6,641 nucleotides of DNA, taken from contig DETO01000051.1 of NCBI GenBank assembly GCA_002362135.1, positions 1 to 6,641 of the forward strand. Reading direction: 5' to 3'. The DNA is from Ruminococcus sp. UBA3286 (lineage in GTDB: Bacteria; Bacillota; Clostridia; Oscillospirales; Ruminococcaceae). Both the position numbers and the translations under genes were made by a program. The notes under the pieces are model-generated. The model was not told where the DNA came from, did no database searches, and saw only the letters and a list, made by a program, of their open reading frames with translations. Below are positions 6,556 to 6,641 of this stretch, piece by piece (positions within the stretch are counted from its first letter, which is position 1; each line of letters starts with the position of its first letter).

Positions 6556-6583
6556 CATTATATGGAGTTAAATTAAAAATGGT
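6556..6583 (-). promoter_or_regulatory. Candidate sporulation (sigma-K/sigma-E type) promoter of dpaAB
   Basis: On the minus strand AC (6583-6582), a 17-base gap and CATATAATG (6564-6556) resemble the sigma-K pattern AC-N16/17-CATAnnnTA, differing at the last base. In B. subtilis the orthologous spoVF operon is transcribed by sigma-K. The same bases contain TATAAT, but a good -35 for sigma-A is not seen 17 bases upstream. The predicted start would leave a leader of about 60 bases before dpaA. This is a weak motif-level call in AT-rich DNA. Confidence 0.35.
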
Positions 6584-6624
6584 GATAAATCTCATGTAAA
6601 TCAATTTTGCTTGTGCCGCATTAT

Positions 6625-6641
6625 GTCAGGGGACGCTGTCC
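6625..6641. repeat. G/C-rich inverted repeat cut by the window edge
   Basis: GTCAGGGGAC (6625-6634), GCT, then GTCC running into the window end looks like the left arm and the start of the right arm of a palindrome. Only four right-arm bases are present, so the complete repeat is inferred. It stands out from the AT-rich flanking DNA and may be a terminator or a dispersed intergenic repeat. Confidence 0.35.

Noticed and set aside
1..6641. CRISPR array, tRNA, rRNA, riboswitch or insertion sequence with transposase
   Set aside because: No spaced direct repeats, tRNA-like folds, rRNA segments or transposase-like protein were recognised on either strand.

Overview
The window looks like chromosomal DNA of an anaerobic, fibre-degrading, spore-forming Firmicute, most likely a Ruminococcus-type member of the Oscillospiraceae/Ruminococcaceae. 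Three things point that way: a secreted xyloglucanase with a C-terminal dockerin of the Ruminococcus style, a groESL operon with a perfect CIRCE operator (the HrcA system typical of Firmicutes), and a dpaA-dpaB pair for the spore-core compound dipicolinate. The organism is inferred from gene content only; there is no rRNA or other phylogenetic marker beyond GroEL.

Layout. Positions 35-2698 (+) encode an 887-residue GH74 glycoside hydrolase with signal peptide, Asp-box beta-propeller repeats, Pro/Thr linker and dockerin. It converges on groEL. The gap at 2699-2840 holds two near-identical hairpins, one suited to each direction of transcription. groEL (2841-4469, -) and groES (4503-4775, -) form a heat-shock operon read leftward from a sigma-A-like promoter with a CIRCE element at 4844-4870. 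A 54-base near-perfect palindrome (4969-5022) separates this operon from the next. dpaB (5024-5629, -) and dpaA (5622-6485, -) overlap by 8 bases in a GTGAATGA junction and are probably translationally coupled; a possible sigma-K-like promoter lies upstream at 6556-6583. The right edge cuts through another G/C-rich palindrome.

Functionally these are three independent units: extracellular hemicellulose attack (probably docked to a cellulosome scaffoldin), cytosolic protein folding under HrcA control, and mother-cell dipicolinate synthesis during sporulation. I see no sign of a new defence, mobile or RNA-guided system. The points worth a second look are non-coding: the strand-specialised twin hairpins, the large palindrome, and the likely corrected starts of dpaA, dpaB and groES.
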